Shown here piece by piece: positions 1 to 8,178 of a DNA stretch of 26,751 bases. The stretch is taken from contig JALRGJ010000006.1 of the NCBI GenBank assembly GCA_023253435.1, positions 1 through 26,751 of the forward strand, written 5' to 3'. Source of the stretch: Ilumatobacteraceae bacterium. Lineage in GTDB: Bacteria; Actinomycetota; Acidimicrobiia; Acidimicrobiales; Ilumatobacteraceae. Every line of letters begins with the position of its first letter. The first letter of the stretch is position 1. The notes below the pieces were generated by a model, which had not been told where the DNA came from, searched no databases, and saw only the letters and a program-made list of their open reading frames with translations. The translations under genes and the position numbers were made by a program.

Positions 1-154
1 GAGATTCGAGTGCTTTTGCTGCTACACCTTCGCCCTCATGGATGAGACCAAGAAGGATGTGCTCTGTACCGATGTATGAGTGGTTCAGAAGTCGCGCCTC
101 TTCTTGGGCGAGAACGACCACTCTGCGAGCCCGGTCTGTAAAGCGTTCGAACAA
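1..154 (-). CDS. clpC: ClpC, ATP-dependent Clp protease ATPase subunit, N-terminal fragment
   Basis: Reading leftwards from 154, the frame gives LFERFTDRARRVVVLAQEEA and continues with the ...NHSYIGTEHILLGL... segment, the hallmark of the ClpC N-terminal (Clp_N) repeat. The gene runs off the left edge; 51 codons are present. I chose the TTG at 154-152 because ClpC proteins normally begin MFERFTDRAR and an AGGGGTGG ribosome binding site lies 5 nt upstream. An in-frame GTG four codons... more precisely three codons earlier is possible but would overlap that site. ClpC is a Hsp100 unfoldase that feeds ClpP and acts in protein quality control. In streptomycetes it belongs to the redox SigR regulon, and a SigR-type pair lies 8 kb away here. 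The gene is divergent from the polyprenyl synthase. Confidence 0.9.
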   Translation of the reverse strand, partial: MFERFTDRARRVVVLAQEEARLLNHSYIGTEHILLGLIHEGEGVAAKALES

Positions 155-245
155 TGGGACCACCCCTTTTGGATTGGTGGATACTTAGTGAAAGTGTATC
201 GGTGCATAGGGGGAGTACCCCTAACAGCCCCGTAGCCTGAGAGAC
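155..245. promoter_or_regulatory. Divergent intergenic region between clpC and the polyprenyl synthase
   Basis: This 91-bp region must hold the promoters of both divergent genes. It contains an inverted repeat TAGGGG-gagta-CCCCTA at 207-223, about 22 bp before the GTG start of the rightward gene, and a CCACC...GGTGG pair near 162-179 before clpC. I cannot assign a regulator; no clear CtsR-like or ClgR-like box is visible. Confidence 0.4.
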
Positions 246-1226
246 GTGACAGCCTCTCCATTGCTCGCATTGCCATCAATGGATACCGATCGCCAGCGGG
301 TGGAAGACGCCCTCCTGGCCTCTGTGCGCACTCCCGATGCATATCTCACAGAAATTGCGTCACATCTCATATCTGCAGGCGGCAAGCGTTTACGGCCGGT
401 GTTCACCATTGTGGCGTCCCAGGTGGGAAACGATGAACCTGCGTCTGAAAATGCCATTGCGGGAGGAATCTCTTGCGAATTAGTGCACCTCGGATCTTTG
501 TATCACGACGATGTGATGGATGAATCCACCACCCGTCGAGGCGTAGACACGGTGAATGCCAAGTGGGGAAACTTGCAGGCAATTCTTGCTGGCGATTATC
601 TACTGGCAAAAGCATCAGAAATTGCAGCATCACTGGGCACAGAAGTTGCTGAGTTATTGGCTCGCACAATTGGGTATTTGTGCCAAGGACAAATTGAAGA
701 ATTGCGTCACACGTACAACGTGTCTCGCCCCGTAGATGCATACCTCAGCAGTATTGATGGCAAAACAGCTTCGTTGTATTCCACCGCAGCTCGTATTGGT
801 GGCATTGTTGCTGGCCATTCACGTGAAGTGATCGATGCACTTACAGCGTACGGAACCGCGTACGGCATGGTGTTTCAAATTGTGGACGACGTTTTAGACC
901 TCACGGCAACCGATGCACAGTTAGGGAAACCAGCTGGTCACGATATGGAAGAAGGCGTGTATACGTTGCCGGTTCTGCACACTCTGGCAGAAGACTCCAC
1001 TGCGTCTAAAGAGTTACGTAGCATTTTGGGTAAGCCACTTTCTGCAGAGGAAAGAGGAAAAGTTCTCGACATTGTTCGTTCCAATGGTGGAATTGAATCT
1101 GCAATCACACATGCACAGGTGTTTGTAGACAATGCAGAGCGAGCATGTGATCAATTGCCCTCTGGAACTACTACCGACGCAATGAGAAAAGCCACGGCCG
1201 CACTGTTGGCCAGTGTTTCCCACTGA
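246..1226 (+). CDS. Polyprenyl diphosphate synthase (trans-isoprenyl transferase)
   Basis: A 326-residue protein of the trans-polyprenyl synthase family, which extends an allylic diphosphate with isopentenyl diphosphate, here probably for the menaquinone side chain. The first Asp-rich motif is D88-D89-V-M-D92, followed by the RR of STTRRG. The second is D214-D215-V-L-D218 in the QIVDDVLDLT context. The GKRLRP substrate-binding stretch is near residue 46. Length matches the family (about 320-340). The start is GTG with a GAGAG only 2 nt upstream; an in-frame ATG at 279 is an alternative but has no better ribosome binding site. The product chain length cannot be read from sequence alone. It converges on the large surface protein gene, with 41 bp between stop codons. 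Confidence 0.9.
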   Translation: MTASPLLALPSMDTDRQRVEDALLASVRTPDAYLTEIASHLISAGGKRLRPVFTIVASQVGNDEPASENAIAGGISCELVHLGSLYHDDVMDESTTRRGVDTVNAKWGNLQAILAGDYLLAKASEIAASLGTEVAELLARTIGYLCQGQIEELRHTYNVSRPVDAYLSSIDGKTASLYSTAARIGGIVAGHSREVIDALTAYGTAYGMVFQIVDDVLDLTATDAQLGKPAGHDMEEGVYTLPVLHTLAEDSTASKELRSILGKPLSAEERGKVLDIVRSNGGIESAITHAQVFVDNAERACDQLPSGTTTDAMRKATAALLASVSH

Positions 1227-1234
1227 CCAGCGCG

Positions 1235-1252
1235 ACCGTGGCTTTCCACGGT
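1235..1252. terminator. Hairpin between convergent genes, possible bidirectional terminator
   Basis: ACCGTGG (1235-1241), a CTTT loop and CCACGGT (1246-1252) form a perfect 7-bp stem in the 41 bp between two convergent stop codons. There is no T-tract on either side, so it is not a classical intrinsic terminator. Its placement is the main argument. Confidence 0.4.
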
Positions 1253-1267
1253 GTTCTGACTAACTCG

Positions 1268-3568
1268 TCACTCCAGGATGAATACCTCTACGCGGCGGTT
1301 CTTTTCCTGAGCAGAAGTTGACTTCTTTGTTGAGATTGGCTGGTTGTAAGACAATGCAACTGTCTCAATGATGGAAGCTTTCACTCCAGCTTTCACCAGT
1401 GCTGCTTTTACTGCAGCTGCGCGCTCACGCGAAATGGCATAGCTGTACTGAGACACATCTGCCAATGCAGCAGAGTGACCAATCACTACTACTTTCTTGG
1501 CTGCGCTTGCAGCACCAGCAAGTTCTTTCACCTGTGCCTGTGCAGTTGCAGAAAGCTTGTTGCTTGCTTGCTTGAACATGATGGGTTCATCTGTTGTGAG
1601 AGTTGAGCCCTCTTCACGTTCAGTCTTGGCAACTGTTGTACGTAGTGAACGCAAAACCTTGCGAGTGTCTTCGTCCACAATTTGAACAACACACTTGCCT
1701 GGGTTGATCATGAGCACGTCAGTAGTAATTGCCACACACACTTTTGGTGTTATTGAGCGAAGATCCTGATCTGCTGCTTGCTTCTTGGTGAGAACCTTGA
1801 AAGCAGTGTCTTCTTGAGTTTTCTTTGGCAAAGACTTGGAGTACACCTTGGCGTCTGTACGGCCGCCGCCACCAATTGTGCCGGTTCCGTCTCCACCTGA
1901 GATAACACCTTCAGCTGCGTCCCACACTGTGTACTTAATACCTGCTGTTTGTGTGCCAATCGCACGAACTTGTTGCAAGGATGCGTGTTGGCCTTTGCCA
2001 TTGATATATGAGACTGCCACGTTGCTGTTGTTGCAGTTGTCTTCAGTGGACATTTCTGTTTTTACGCCCTCACCAAGACCAGATGTTCCGTATGTGGTCA
2101 CCAAACCATCCTCAACAGTGAGGTAGTACGGGTAAACGGTGGAGGAATATGTGGTGTATGAGTTATTCATTCCGCCACAACTCCAGGAGTTTGCGCCAGT
2201 GCTAGCTGATGAAAATCCAGTGAAGTAAAAGCTCTTTGCTGTTTTTGCAATGCCAGAGAGGTTGTAGCGCATACGTACTGACGTCCCGTTAACAGTGATG
2301 CTGGAGGCAAGATTCGACAACAATTTTTGACCATTTGCACCAAGAGAAGTATCTAGTTCACCCTTAGTGGTGAGTCGCAGTATTGATGTAGTCGGTGCAT
2401 TTGAGGTGCCACCTGCCACTGTGGTTGTCCAGCGACCGTTTGGATCAATAATCCAACGACCAATGCCTAATTCACTTGAGAATGGCAATTCCTTTGCCAG
2501 ACTGCCGTCAGCTTCAAGCACCAAGAGTTTTGAGCCGCTGTATGTGCGTGCACCGCTGGTCTCACAACCGTTGTAGTTAGTGATGTTGGTGAAGTTGTTG
2601 TTCCAAGGGTAGGTAGTAACTCGCGCACGGGTTTGTACTTGTGCGACGGCAAAAATTTTCTGCGCACTATTGGCTGTGATGGACGAATCAGTTGTGTTGC
2701 CGCCCCATGCGTCACCACACAATGTTGGATCATCAAATGTTTTCACTGCACCATTTGTGCCCCACGAAGTATCTAACACCAGGGTTGAGCCTGAGGGCTT
2801 GAGCCCAAGTAGTGCCACTGTTTCATATTGAGTTCTGGAACTACCGTTATCGGCACTGTAGAAACACCTGAGGTTTGCAACAAAGGATCCGTCTGGTCGA
2901 ATAAATCCGTAGGTGTCCATGTAAACACCTTCAAGTGATACACCCTGGTAGGTAGATCCGAATGTTGATTCACACGCTTGTTTTGGAATTTGTACTGGGT
3001 TGTACGCAGACCAGTCAGCTAGCGAGCTGCTGTTGTTTACGCCCTCAAAAATATTGACCTTGCTTGTGACTGCTCCTGTTGCAATCTTGCCCATGGCAAT
3101 GGTCTGAATTGAGCCACTTGTCTGACCCATACCGGAACTAACACTCAAGTTTCTCCACATACTGATGGTATAGACACCGGCCGTTTCATTGACATTAAAG
3201 GACTCAAGGCTCCAACAGTAATTTGAATTATTTTGCATACACGATGAATTGCTAGAGGTGGGAATAGAGAAATCTGAACCCAAGTCCACTGGCTTGAATG
3301 ACGAATCAATGGTGAGATCTTCTTTGATCTTGTAAAGGTGAGCATTAGCTCCGGCAGTCACACTGTCAATAGCTACTGCCAAGAATGAATTGGTCTTAGC
3401 TAAGCGTGTGATTCGCAAGAGCTTGGCGTTGGGAATGCTGGACGGTGCAATCACAGCAGATGTCTTCACTGTTGCGGCACCGCTGGCAGCGTTTGCTACT
3501 GCAGAGGAGACAAATACTCCTCCGGCCAAAGTGGCAAGACTGAGAAATACGGACGATAAACGACGCAC
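1268..3568 (-). CDS. Large secreted surface protein: degenerate delta-60-like propeller plus OmpA-like C-terminus
   Basis: About 766 residues. The start is GTG at 3568-3566, with AAGGGG six nt upstream, giving MRRLSSVFLSLATLAGG... and a classical signal peptide ending around AVANA. An upstream ATG at 3622 would add 18 residues before the signal and is less likely. The body is Ser/Thr/Asn/Gly-rich. It contains segments that look like worn delta-60 repeats, for example IDSSFKPVDLGSDF, LDTSWGTNGAVKTF, LDTSLGANGQKLL and TYGTSGLGEG. Near the C-terminus is a KVCV...GKCVVQI stretch resembling the end modules of two other secreted proteins here. The last ~100 residues are OmpA-like (VVVIGHSAAL..., SRERAAAVKAAL, NRRVEVFILE). 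The usual GH[ST]D aspartate that contacts diaminopimelate is replaced (GHSA). Probably exported and wall-associated; substrate unknown. Confidence 0.8.
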   Translation of the reverse strand: MRRLSSVFLSLATLAGGVFVSSAVANAASGAATVKTSAVIAPSSIPNAKLLRITRLAKTNSFLAVAIDSVTAGANAHLYKIKEDLTIDSSFKPVDLGSDFSIPTSSNSSCMQNNSNYCWSLESFNVNETAGVYTISMWRNLSVSSGMGQTSGSIQTIAMGKIATGAVTSKVNIFEGVNNSSSLADWSAYNPVQIPKQACESTFGSTYQGVSLEGVYMDTYGFIRPDGSFVANLRCFYSADNGSSRTQYETVALLGLKPSGSTLVLDTSWGTNGAVKTFDDPTLCGDAWGGNTTDSSITANSAQKIFAVAQVQTRARVTTYPWNNNFTNITNYNGCETSGARTYSGSKLLVLEADGSLAKELPFSSELGIGRWIIDPNGRWTTTVAGGTSNAPTTSILRLTTKGELDTSLGANGQKLLSNLASSITVNGTSVRMRYNLSGIAKTAKSFYFTGFSSASTGANSWSCGGMNNSYTTYSSTVYPYYLTVEDGLVTTYGTSGLGEGVKTEMSTEDNCNNSNVAVSYINGKGQHASLQQVRAIGTQTAGIKYTVWDAAEGVISGGDGTGTIGGGGRTDAKVYSKSLPKKTQEDTAFKVLTKKQAADQDLRSITPKVCVAITTDVLMINPGKCVVQIVDEDTRKVLRSLRTTVAKTEREEGSTLTTDEPIMFKQASNKLSATAQAQVKELAGAASAAKKVVVIGHSAALADVSQYSYAISRERAAAVKAALVKAGVKASIIETVALSYNQPISTKKSTSAQEKNRRVEVFILE

Positions 3569-3670
3569 GAGAAACCCCTTATGGTTGGCGTTAGTGACTA
3601 GGTCAGTTGACGACCATACCATCAGTCCAGTTCGTAGTAGACGCGTTTCCTCGTCAAAAATGGCACATTT

Positions 3671-4612
3671 TCAGGCAGACATCAGTGCCTGAGCAACTGC
3701 GAGCCCACTTAACGCTGCCCCCTCAATTTTTGGCCCCGCGAAGGCATCCCCGGCAAGGAATACCGGAGCATGAGGGGCTTTCCAGAATGGCTCTGCCCAC
3801 GGTTGTTGTGGGGTTGCGTATCGCCACTTTTTGGCTTGGCTGGAAATGACGTCCGCTGATCCCAGCCACGGTTGAGCTGCGTGGATGAGTAGGTCTTGAA
3901 TGTGTTCCAACTCATGCTCAAAATGTTGACGGCTCCAGTGGGGGTGAGCGTGAAAAGTGAGTGCAGGCATTGGGCTGATGCCCTTTGCCAGGTTGTCTCC
4001 AATAAATGAAAACGTGTCATCGGGGTTTTGTACTCCACCGGGGGCGGGAATGTTGTGAGATGAAGAATTAAGAACAGCGAGTAAACCCAATGTGCAGTCG
4101 TATTCAAGAGAGTGCAGTTGCTGTGGAAGTTCAATAACAGACTGTGCAAGGAGAGCAACTGTTTGTGGAATTGGCGATGTCACCACAACGGCATCACAAC
4201 TGTGTGTGGTGCCATCATCAAACGTGATCTCTACTCCAGATGGTGAGGGCAATACAGAAACTGCCGTGCAGTTCACGCGCACATCAAGTGATGTGGCCAG
4301 ATGTTTGGCAATTGCAGCCATACCTTGTGAACCCACATAACGAGAGTGACCATCGTGCTCGCCAAAACCCTGACACCATTCATGAACCACGCCTTCTTGC
4401 AGCCATGCATCTACATGCTCGGCAAACTGTGGAGAACGGACAGTAAAGAATTGTGCACCGTGGTCTAACACTGCTGTATCTATGCGACGCGTTGCGAGGC
4501 GCCCACCCACACCTCGACCTTTGTCAAACACCGTGACTGTGTGGTGAGCGCGATGCAACTCATTGGCAGCCATCAAGCCAGAGAGGCCCGCACCAATGAC
4601 TGCAATGTGCAT
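3671..4612 (-). CDS. Renalase-like NAD(P)/FAD-dependent oxidoreductase
   Basis: A 313-residue flavoprotein. The N-terminus MHIAVIGAGLSGLMAANEL carries the GxGxxG dinucleotide-binding motif, followed by the GRGVGGRLATRR segment and HGAQFFTVRSPQF, typical of the renalase / COG3380 branch of the flavin amine-oxidase fold. The C-terminal LAGDAFAGPKIEGAALSG is the second FAD-contacting motif. The frame stays open 76 codons upstream to 4840, but that part reads as low-complexity Cys/Arg-rich shadow of the neighbour. The true ATG at 4612 overlaps the TGA of the upstream hydrolase by one base (TGATG), which implies translational coupling. The substrate is not predictable; bacterial homologues oxidise aberrant NAD(P)H isomers or amines. 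Confidence 0.85.
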   Translation of the reverse strand: MHIAVIGAGLSGLMAANELHRAHHTVTVFDKGRGVGGRLATRRIDTAVLDHGAQFFTVRSPQFAEHVDAWLQEGVVHEWCQGFGEHDGHSRYVGSQGMAAIAKHLATSLDVRVNCTAVSVLPSPSGVEITFDDGTTHSCDAVVVTSPIPQTVALLAQSVIELPQQLHSLEYDCTLGLLAVLNSSSHNIPAPGGVQNPDDTFSFIGDNLAKGISPMPALTFHAHPHWSRQHFEHELEHIQDLLIHAAQPWLGSADVISSQAKKWRYATPQQPWAEPFWKAPHAPVFLAGDAFAGPKIEGAALSGLAVAQALMSA

Positions 4613-5460
4613 CAGATGGCTACATCTGCAGCGTGGCCATGAGGTACAAAGACTCTTTCTGCACGACCCAAAAAGTCCAGAAGAATTCTGTTGAAGCGAA
4701 ACGCCTTCTCCAATGTGAGACCGTGTGCTCCACCGCTCATCACAACAAGTTCCGCAGTGGGGATAAGTGACGCAATCTCTTCCGCATCTCCACGTGGAGT
4801 AAGAATGTCTTGATTTCCCACAACAACCATGGTGGGGCACGCAATATTGCTGAGTTCTAGAGATAGTTCAGAGTCGTTCGTAGCAAGAATTGCCTGCACT
4901 TGAGATGCAAATGCATGTGCTGGGTTGAATAAACGCCACGAACCCATGATGGTGAGTGCAGGTAGTAGCCGTTGGAATGAACGTGGACCCACCATGTAGC
5001 GGGCGGCCTCTTTACCCATTGCCCCCATTCCTTCTGTGACAGCAACGTCTGCCCAAGATGCAAGTAATTCTTCTCTCCATTCATGATTCCTGCATGCAGT
5101 GGCAACAAGTGTGAGAGAACGAACTCTGTGCGGGTATTTCAATGCGATGATCTGACTAATTGCGCCACCCATGGATAAACCAACAACATGCGCTGCATCT
5201 ATACCCACTGCATCAAGAACTGCGATGGCGTCATCGGCCATTTGTTCCAGCGTGTACTGAGTGGATGGTTTATCGCTTCTTCCCGCACCGCGGTTATCTA
5301 GCGCAATTGTTCTGTGTTTCAGAGCCAATGCTGCGCGCTGTGGATTCCAGCTGTTCTTCTCGGCGCCTAAACCTTGCACCAATAACACTGGTGCACGTTT
5401 TGTGAGACCAGTGACTTCGTAATGGATACGAACACCATCTGATGCAGTAACAAATGGCAT
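4612..5460 (-). CDS. Alpha/beta-fold hydrolase
   Basis: A 282-residue alpha/beta hydrolase. The nucleophile elbow is GLSMGG, the oxyanion strand is VLLVQGLGAEKNSW, and DNRGAGRSDKP is the typical loop. The acid lies in VVVGNQDILTPRG and the histidine in SGGAHGLTLE, so the Ser-Asp-His triad is complete. It resembles 3-oxoadipate enol-lactonase-like and general esterase-like members, but no substrate can be named. The start follows the upstream epimerase-like stop by 2 nt, and its own stop overlaps the oxidoreductase start. It is therefore the middle gene of a tightly packed three-gene unit. Confidence 0.88.
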   Translation of the reverse strand: MPFVTASDGVRIHYEVTGLTKRAPVLLVQGLGAEKNSWNPQRAALALKHRTIALDNRGAGRSDKPSTQYTLEQMADDAIAVLDAVGIDAAHVVGLSMGGAISQIIALKYPHRVRSLTLVATACRNHEWREELLASWADVAVTEGMGAMGKEAARYMVGPRSFQRLLPALTIMGSWRLFNPAHAFASQVQAILATNDSELSLELSNIACPTMVVVGNQDILTPRGDAEEIASLIPTAELVVMSGGAHGLTLEKAFRFNRILLDFLGRAERVFVPHGHAADVAI

Positions 5461-5462
5461 GT

Positions 5463-6434
5463 TTATGCCACCTGCATACGAGCAGGAATGCGTTCAATTT
5501 CTGGCCACTCATACAACCAACGCACAACTTCTACAGTGGAGTGACGAGGTGCAAAGCGCAACAAGTGTGCCGCCTCATTGGAAGCAGCGAGTCTGCCATG
5601 CTGAATGAGATCGGCAACATGATCTGGCATGGGTGCGCCAGCAATTGTTGATGTTCTTTTGGCGAGCCACCAACCAGGACCAAAAGATGGTAAGGGTATG
5701 CGCTTGCCCGTCATTGTTGCGCGCAACATGCTGATAGCTCCGTTGGCAACAATGTTCACTACGCCGTCGGCATCGCGTTGCGCAGCTTGAATAAATGCTG
5801 TCGCAGCATCGTGATCTTCCACAACACAAAAAATGGGGTTACCAACGCCGTAATACGGAATGGCAGGAAGACGAAGCAATCGACCAAGTGGGCTGGGAAC
5901 ATGAGCGCCAAGAACTGGAGCTAAACGCAAGATGCAGACATTCACACCACGCGATGTGCGCAGATCTGTTGCTTGGTCTTCAATTGTTTTGCACATGTGA
6001 CCGTAGGTGGTGTTTGGCGCAATGGGAGAGGACTCCACTGCAATTCCCGGTGAATACGAGGCTGGGCCATAGATCTCAATTCCGCTTCGTACCACAACTG
6101 TTTCTAACGATTCACATTGATGTGCAGCATCAAACACAGCCTTAGCAACAAGCTCTGTGCATTCCTTGGCTTCGCTTGTTGCTAATCGTGCGGCAGGCTC
6201 CCACACACCTACATGAAGAAGGACGTGAGGATTGAAATCGTGAATGAGTGTTTCAATCCTGTCGTGCTCATGTGGTTTTACGCGCACGAATCGAGAACGA
6301 GAAAGAAGCCTTCGTGGAGGATCAACATCGAATCCAAGAATTTCGCCGGCCCATTCCGTGCGCTCCACCATGGATGCGACAAGTGAGCCAAGTTCTCCAC
6401 CCATACCGGTGATGAGAACGCGACGTGTCTTCAT
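5463..6434 (-). CDS. NAD-dependent epimerase/dehydratase-like (extended SDR) protein
   Basis: A 323-residue extended short-chain dehydrogenase/reductase-like protein. The N-terminus RRVLITGMGGELGSLVASM carries a TGxxGxxG nucleotide-binding loop, with D39 of GFDVDPP at the end of strand 2, which favours NAD. The catalytic Y-x3-K is present as TYGHMCK. RSGIEIYGPA fits the region before it. Such proteins act on nucleotide sugars or related carbonyl groups. The C-terminal half is less typical (LPSFGPGWWLAKRTS). No ribosome binding site is obvious before the ATG at 6434. It begins the minus-strand run leading into the hydrolase (2-nt gap) and the flavoprotein; the run could form a small redox or lipid-modifying pathway, but that is inference. 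Confidence 0.82.
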   Translation of the reverse strand: MKTRRVLITGMGGELGSLVASMVERTEWAGEILGFDVDPPRRLLSRSRFVRVKPHEHDRIETLIHDFNPHVLLHVGVWEPAARLATSEAKECTELVAKAVFDAAHQCESLETVVVRSGIEIYGPASYSPGIAVESSPIAPNTTYGHMCKTIEDQATDLRTSRGVNVCILRLAPVLGAHVPSPLGRLLRLPAIPYYGVGNPIFCVVEDHDAATAFIQAAQRDADGVVNIVANGAISMLRATMTGKRIPLPSFGPGWWLAKRTSTIAGAPMPDHVADLIQHGRLAASNEAAHLLRFAPRHSTVEVVRWLYEWPEIERIPARMQVA

Positions 6435-6467
6435 ATAAACGAGGTTAGTCCCGTGTGACCTAACGGC

Positions 6468-6977
6468 TTAACGGAGATTATGAACACCCAGAATTAATTC
6501 GCGCGCCCATGTATCTAGCTGTCGTCCACCAATGCGCTCAGTAATGATGATGGCTTGAGACGGATCGTCCACCATGCCACTCCAACGGATGTATCCGCCG
6601 ATGATTCCGAGAAGTCTGTCTCCTACTTCTTCTGCATGCATGATCAGTTTTTGATTCTTGCCAAGAAGATCATGGAGTTCTTTGTAGAAGGCACGAAGAA
6701 AGATATCTGTATCGTCTGCGCCACTCAGTGGACGATGCCGATACGGCATGTTGAGTTCTTCGTAAGCGTGCAAATTATGTGGAGCTGCGATGATGGAGAT
6801 CACGGAGTCGAAATGATTTTCGCGTAGCCAGATGATTTCTTCTTGTCTGCGAACTCGGCGATGATTATCGCCATAACCACCGGGGCGCTCACAGATGGCA
6901 AGACGATCTTTAATGACCCATGTGAAGTTTCTGGGGGTGATCCCAAGTGCCCATTTTCCGCGCAGTTTCGGGGGCAT
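6468..6977 (-). CDS. Dual-specificity-phosphatase-like protein lacking the catalytic cysteine
   Basis: A 169-residue protein starting with MPPKLRGKWALGITPRNFTW; AAGGAG lies 6 nt before the ATG, so the start is secure. The layout resembles a dual-specificity/tyrosine phosphatase-like fold: a WLRENHFDSVISI strand-helix unit, a PYRHRPLSGADD loop where the general-acid Asp would lie, and then LIMHAEEVGDRLLGIIGGYI in the place of the phosphate loop. That loop reads H114-A-x5-R121 where active enzymes have H-C-x5-R, so the nucleophile Cys is Ala. It would therefore be a catalytically dead, phosphate-sensing or scaffold protein. The fold assignment is motif-based and moderately sure. It follows tilS by 54 nt, a position where many actinobacteria have hpt. 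Confidence 0.65.
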   Translation of the reverse strand: MPPKLRGKWALGITPRNFTWVIKDRLAICERPGGYGDNHRRVRRQEEIIWLRENHFDSVISIIAAPHNLHAYEELNMPYRHRPLSGADDTDIFLRAFYKELHDLLGKNQKLIMHAEEVGDRLLGIIGGYIRWSGMVDDPSQAIIITERIGGRQLDTWARELILGVHNLR

Positions 6978-7031
6978 TCAGGTCTCCTTGCCGTAGTTAG
7001 TCTTCCGTGGCGAAAAACGCCGCCCACGAAA

Positions 7032-7925
7032 CTACCCCAGGTTGTGGAGGGTGAGCCTCTGTTTACTGCGGCGAATTTCCCGATTTTCCCCAATATCGCA
7101 GGCAATTGCCTCTCCTTTAGCCACATTTAAGATGCGATCCAGGGTGGCCAAATTGGGGGGATAAGGGTCTGAGAGCCAACGGCGGAGGGCTCGATACGCC
7201 AACGGAGTGGGTGCTTGGGCCAAGGCAATTGCATCGGTGGGGTCAATGGCCAGTGACAGTTCATTCAATAAATCGTCGTCATCGCGTAAGACCTGGGCCG
7301 TGCGATTCAATATGGGAATCATGTCTCTTCGGGACATGTCTTCCATTAGTGGCAAAAGTTCTTGTCGAATTCTGTTTCGTAAGAATCGCGGATCAGTGTT
7401 CGTGGAATCTTGTACAGGTGTAACGCCCATTGCTACACACAGTGCTTCAGTTTCTGTTCGCCGAATGGCCAACAGTGGGCGAGTAACGCCTGGTCGCATA
7501 GCACCAAGGCCCGTAGACCCAGCACCACGTAACAAGTTGATAAGCAGTGTCTCTGCTTGATCATCTGCGGTGTGTCCGGTGAGCACGCCTTCTGGCATGA
7601 CTGCGTACCTGGCTTCTCGTGCACGTGCCTCAAGATTTGAACCCTGTGGAACTTCAACTGTGTGCACGTTGATGGAGTTAATGCCAAGTTCATGTGCCAA
7701 CTCTTGAATCACGTTGATGTCTGAGGAGGAATCAGAACGCAGACCATGGTCTACATGTTCAATAGAAATGTTTAGTTGATGAGCATGAGCAAGAATGAGG
7801 AGCGCCAGTGAATCCGCACCTCCAGAAACTGCACAACTGACGGCAGTGCCTGGCGCTGGGAAGGTACAACGTGTCAATAACTCGTTGATGAGAGATTGAA
7901 TTTCACTCTTCATGAATGTGTTCAT
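7032..7925 (-). CDS. tilS: tRNA(Ile)-lysidine synthase
   Basis: A 297-residue N-type ATP pyrophosphatase. The PP-loop SGGADSL sits near residues 34-40, followed by the IEHVDHGLR and LTGHTADDQAETLL motifs and DSTNTDPRFLRNRIR. These together identify TilS, which converts C34 of tRNA-Ile(CAU) to lysidine so that it reads AUA. The length fits the short actinobacterial form, without the long C-terminal domains of the E. coli enzyme. The start may be the ATG at 7925 or the fifth codon, another ATG at 7913; neither has a strong ribosome binding site. An inverted repeat GATGGG...CCCATC (7931-7952) lies just upstream of the start. Confidence 0.93.
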   Translation of the reverse strand: MNTFMKSEIQSLINELLTRCTFPAPGTAVSCAVSGGADSLALLILAHAHQLNISIEHVDHGLRSDSSSDINVIQELAHELGINSINVHTVEVPQGSNLEARAREARYAVMPEGVLTGHTADDQAETLLINLLRGAGSTGLGAMRPGVTRPLLAIRRTETEALCVAMGVTPVQDSTNTDPRFLRNRIRQELLPLMEDMSRRDMIPILNRTAQVLRDDDDLLNELSLAIDPTDAIALAQAPTPLAYRALRRWLSDPYPPNLATLDRILNVAKGEAIACDIGENREIRRSKQRLTLHNLG

Positions 7926-7958
7926 GAGTTGATGGGCGCTAGCAGACCCATCGGAGAG

Positions 7959-8144
7959 TTACTTTTTGGCAGCTTTGCGCTGACGACGGTTTGGATACTT
8001 TGTTGCGCTTACTTTGGCTACATATCCAACAATGGTTTGCACAACGGCACCAATACCTGCAATGAGAAGAACAAGACCGACCCAGTAGTGCCATACATAC
8101 GCTGCGAACATGGAGTTAAGCGTAGCCACAACTGCCGGAAACAA
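7959..8144 (-). CDS. Small membrane protein, two predicted transmembrane segments
   Basis: At most 61 residues. The hydrophobic stretch from FAAYVWHYWVGLVLLIAG through VVQTIVGYVAKV is followed by a basic tail (KYPNRRQRKAAKK) that should stay in the cytoplasm. The longest reading uses TTG at 8144. I prefer the internal ATG at 8111 (MFAAYVWHYW...), because a TACGCT box lies 7 nt before it, as expected of a leaderless actinobacterial transcript, and neither start has a ribosome binding site. Function unknown. It sits between rsrA and tilS on the same strand. Confidence 0.65.
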   Translation of the reverse strand: MFPAVVATLNSMFAAYVWHYWVGLVLLIAGIGAVVQTIVGYVAKVSATKYPNRRQRKAAKK

Positions 8145-8178
8145 AAGGGTTGATCTGCTGTTTCAGCCGTGCAATTGG

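Noticed and set aside
4613..4840. N-terminal extension of the flavoprotein gene to 4840
   Set aside because: The extension lies inside the hydrolase gene and reads as Cys/Arg-rich noise, while MHIAVIGAGLSG at 4612 is a textbook start of a FAD-binding protein.
5795..6145. 116-codon plus-strand open frame opposite the epimerase-like gene
   Set aside because: Composition is His/Gln/Arg-rich as expected from antisense reading; no motif.
6468..6977. Whether the gene after tilS is hpt (hypoxanthine phosphoribosyltransferase)
   Set aside because: The position fits the usual actinobacterial order, but the phosphoribosyl-diphosphate motif is absent and the phosphatase-like HAx5R loop is present.
7009..7021. 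GGCG-aaaaa-CGCC hairpin after tilS
   Set aside because: Only a 4-bp stem and no T-tract; not enough for a terminator call.
7207..7560. 117-codon plus-strand open frame opposite tilS
   Set aside because: It is fully antisense to a well-supported tilS, has no recognisable motif and no ribosome binding site; it is a codon-bias shadow.
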